A stretch of 64,000 nt of DNA from the NCBI GenBank assembly GCA_023954375.1, contig JAMLIC010000002.1:310001-374000 (forward strand), read 5' to 3'. The DNA is from Planctomycetota bacterium. Lineage in GTDB: Bacteria; Planctomycetota; J058. Shown in pieces: positions 63,337 to 64,000 of the stretch. Below the pieces are notes generated by a model. It did no database searches. It saw only the letters and a program-made list of their open reading frames with translations, and was not told where the DNA came from. Each line of letters opens with the position of its first letter. The stretch's first letter is position 1. Both the position numbers and the translations under genes were made by a program.

Positions 63337-63732
63337 TCACACCGCCCCCGCGAGCACCACCCCCTCCGCCCCCGCCGCCGCCAGGCCGCGCAGGTGGTGG
63401 CGGAGCGCCGCGAGGTCACGGGCGAGGTCCTCGGCCGTGTACGTCCCGTCGAGGAAGTACGGGCGCACCTCCGCCATGACGCCGGGCCGCGCCTCGAGCG
63501 CCGTCAGGAGGCCCTCGACGCACGCGAGCAGACGGCCGAGCGGCTGCGCCGGCGCGCCGCGCGTTCGCTCGTGGACCGCCTGCAGGGGCGCCACGTCGCG
63601 CCCGAGGAGCCGACCGACCTGCGGCAGCTCGCCGGCCTCGCCGGGCGTCGCGGCGAGGGTGCCGAAGTCGTCCGACAGGTCGGGCTGCGCAGGGCCGCCG
63701 ACCGGCGGGACCGCGTGGACGAACAGGCGCAC
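63337..63732 (-). CDS. Hypothetical protein (131 aa)
   Basis: The 131-residue protein has a hydrophobic-polar start (MRLFVHAVPPVGG), a central part rich in Gly, Leu and Arg, and helical segments to the end (AEDLARDLAALRHHLRGL). No family was recognised. No signal peptide or membrane helix. GTG at 63732 is 7 bases after the stop of the gene before it, so the two are one transcript. Its stop is 11 bases from the convergent kinase stop. Confidence 0.65.
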   Translation of the reverse strand: MRLFVHAVPPVGGPAQPDLSDDFGTLAATPGEAGELPQVGRLLGRDVAPLQAVHERTRGAPAQPLGRLLACVEGLLTALEARPGVMAEVRPYFLDGTYTAEDLARDLAALRHHLRGLAAAGAEGVVLAGAV

Positions 63733-63739
63733 GCCGCGC

Positions 63740-64000
63740 CTACCGCCCGTCGCCCGCGCCCGCCTCCTCCAGGGCCCGGATGAACCCGGTGACCGTCGGG
63801 TCGGGCTGGCTCGCGGCCGGCTCCTCCGGTCGGCTCGCCGTGGCGGCCGGGCCCTCGCCCAGGACCATGCCGCGGTCGGCGTCGCGCAGGGTGCGGACCT
63901 CGGCGGCGCGGCGGCGCAGCTCGTCGCGCGCCTCGGGGTCGTGCGCGTAGGCGGTCGCCAGCGCCTCGAGGAAGGCGGCCTCGTGGTCGTAGCTGCCGAG
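63740..64000 (-). CDS. Hypothetical protein, C-terminal part (cut by window end)
   Basis: The last 86 residues of a gene that starts beyond the window. They read helical and charged (AYAHDPEARDELRRRAAEVR), then a Pro/Ala/Glu-rich linker and an acidic end. The likely heptad-like pattern suggests TPR or coiled-coil content. The frame is open to the window edge and its TAG stop is 7 bases before the next gene, so the call as a gene is fairly safe. Function not recognised. Confidence 0.6.
   Translation of the reverse strand, partial: LGSYDHEAAFLEALATAYAHDPEARDELRRRAAEVRTLRDADRGMVLGEGPAATASRPEEPAASQPDPTVTGFIRALEEAGAGDGR

Overview
The window is extremely GC-rich DNA (coding GC3 close to saturation, so long open frames run on both strands of nearly every gene) from a Gram-negative bacterium. 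It has an RND pump, a TolC-type channel, a Porin_O_P-type porin and several lipoproteins. The style is that of Planctomycetota-like (alternatively Myxococcota- or Acidobacteriota-like) genomes: four Hanks-type Ser/Thr kinases with TPR or Sel1 tails, two FHA proteins, three DUF4388/PATAN proteins, a SUMF1-domain protein, IPT/TIG and lamin-tail domains, and a small RRM RNA-binding protein. The lineage is inferred from gene content only; no rRNA or tRNA gene was seen.

Layout. 1-9.4 kb: RND pump C-terminus, HEAT protein, patatin phospholipase, PhoD-type phosphatase, a SUMF1 and metallophosphoesterase pair, an orphan ParA-like ATPase with an altered P-loop, and a TolC-like channel. 9.4-9.7 kb: copy A of a dispersed repeat. 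9.7-24.3 kb: signalling and carboxylase block, with a 1653-residue kinase/TPR protein, an FHA-DUF4388 protein, a four-gene operon of acyl-CoA carboxylase (carboxyltransferase, biotin carboxylase, biotin carrier) ending in a Ser/Thr kinase, repeat copy B, an FHA protein and a kinase with Sel1 repeats. 24.4-36.1 kb: DUF2252 lipoprotein, IPT/TIG lipoprotein, porin, HrpB helicase, a prepilin-like membrane protein, HtpX protease, proB-proA and a lipoprotein. 36.2-44.6 kb: a secreted two-gene operon of unknown function, methyltransferase, DUF4388 protein, APH/AAA kinase fusion and RRM protein. 44.6-47.4 kb: a small accessory stretch with a PQQ-type propeller gene, a broken VapBC-like toxin-antitoxin pair and a HEPN gene pair, part of it flanked by a 35-bp direct repeat. 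47.5-53.8 kb: tryptophan 2,3-dioxygenase with a GNAT gene, asparagine synthase, glycosyltransferase and M6 protease. 54-56 kb: a decayed group II intron. 56-64 kb: two diverged tandem secreted proteins, a DUF4388/TPR/propeller sensor, HemW-like radical SAM, a fourth kinase and two small genes cut by the window end.

Together the annotated genes suggest a lifestyle rich in phospho-signalling (kinases writing, FHA domains reading) beside envelope transport, odd-chain or propionate-type carboxylation and proline synthesis. The least explained observations are a repeat whose first three bases form the stop codon of the gene before it in both copies, the HEPN pair, the kinase fused into the carboxylase operon, and repeated -10-like boxes placed 6-8 bases before start codons, which point to leaderless transcription.
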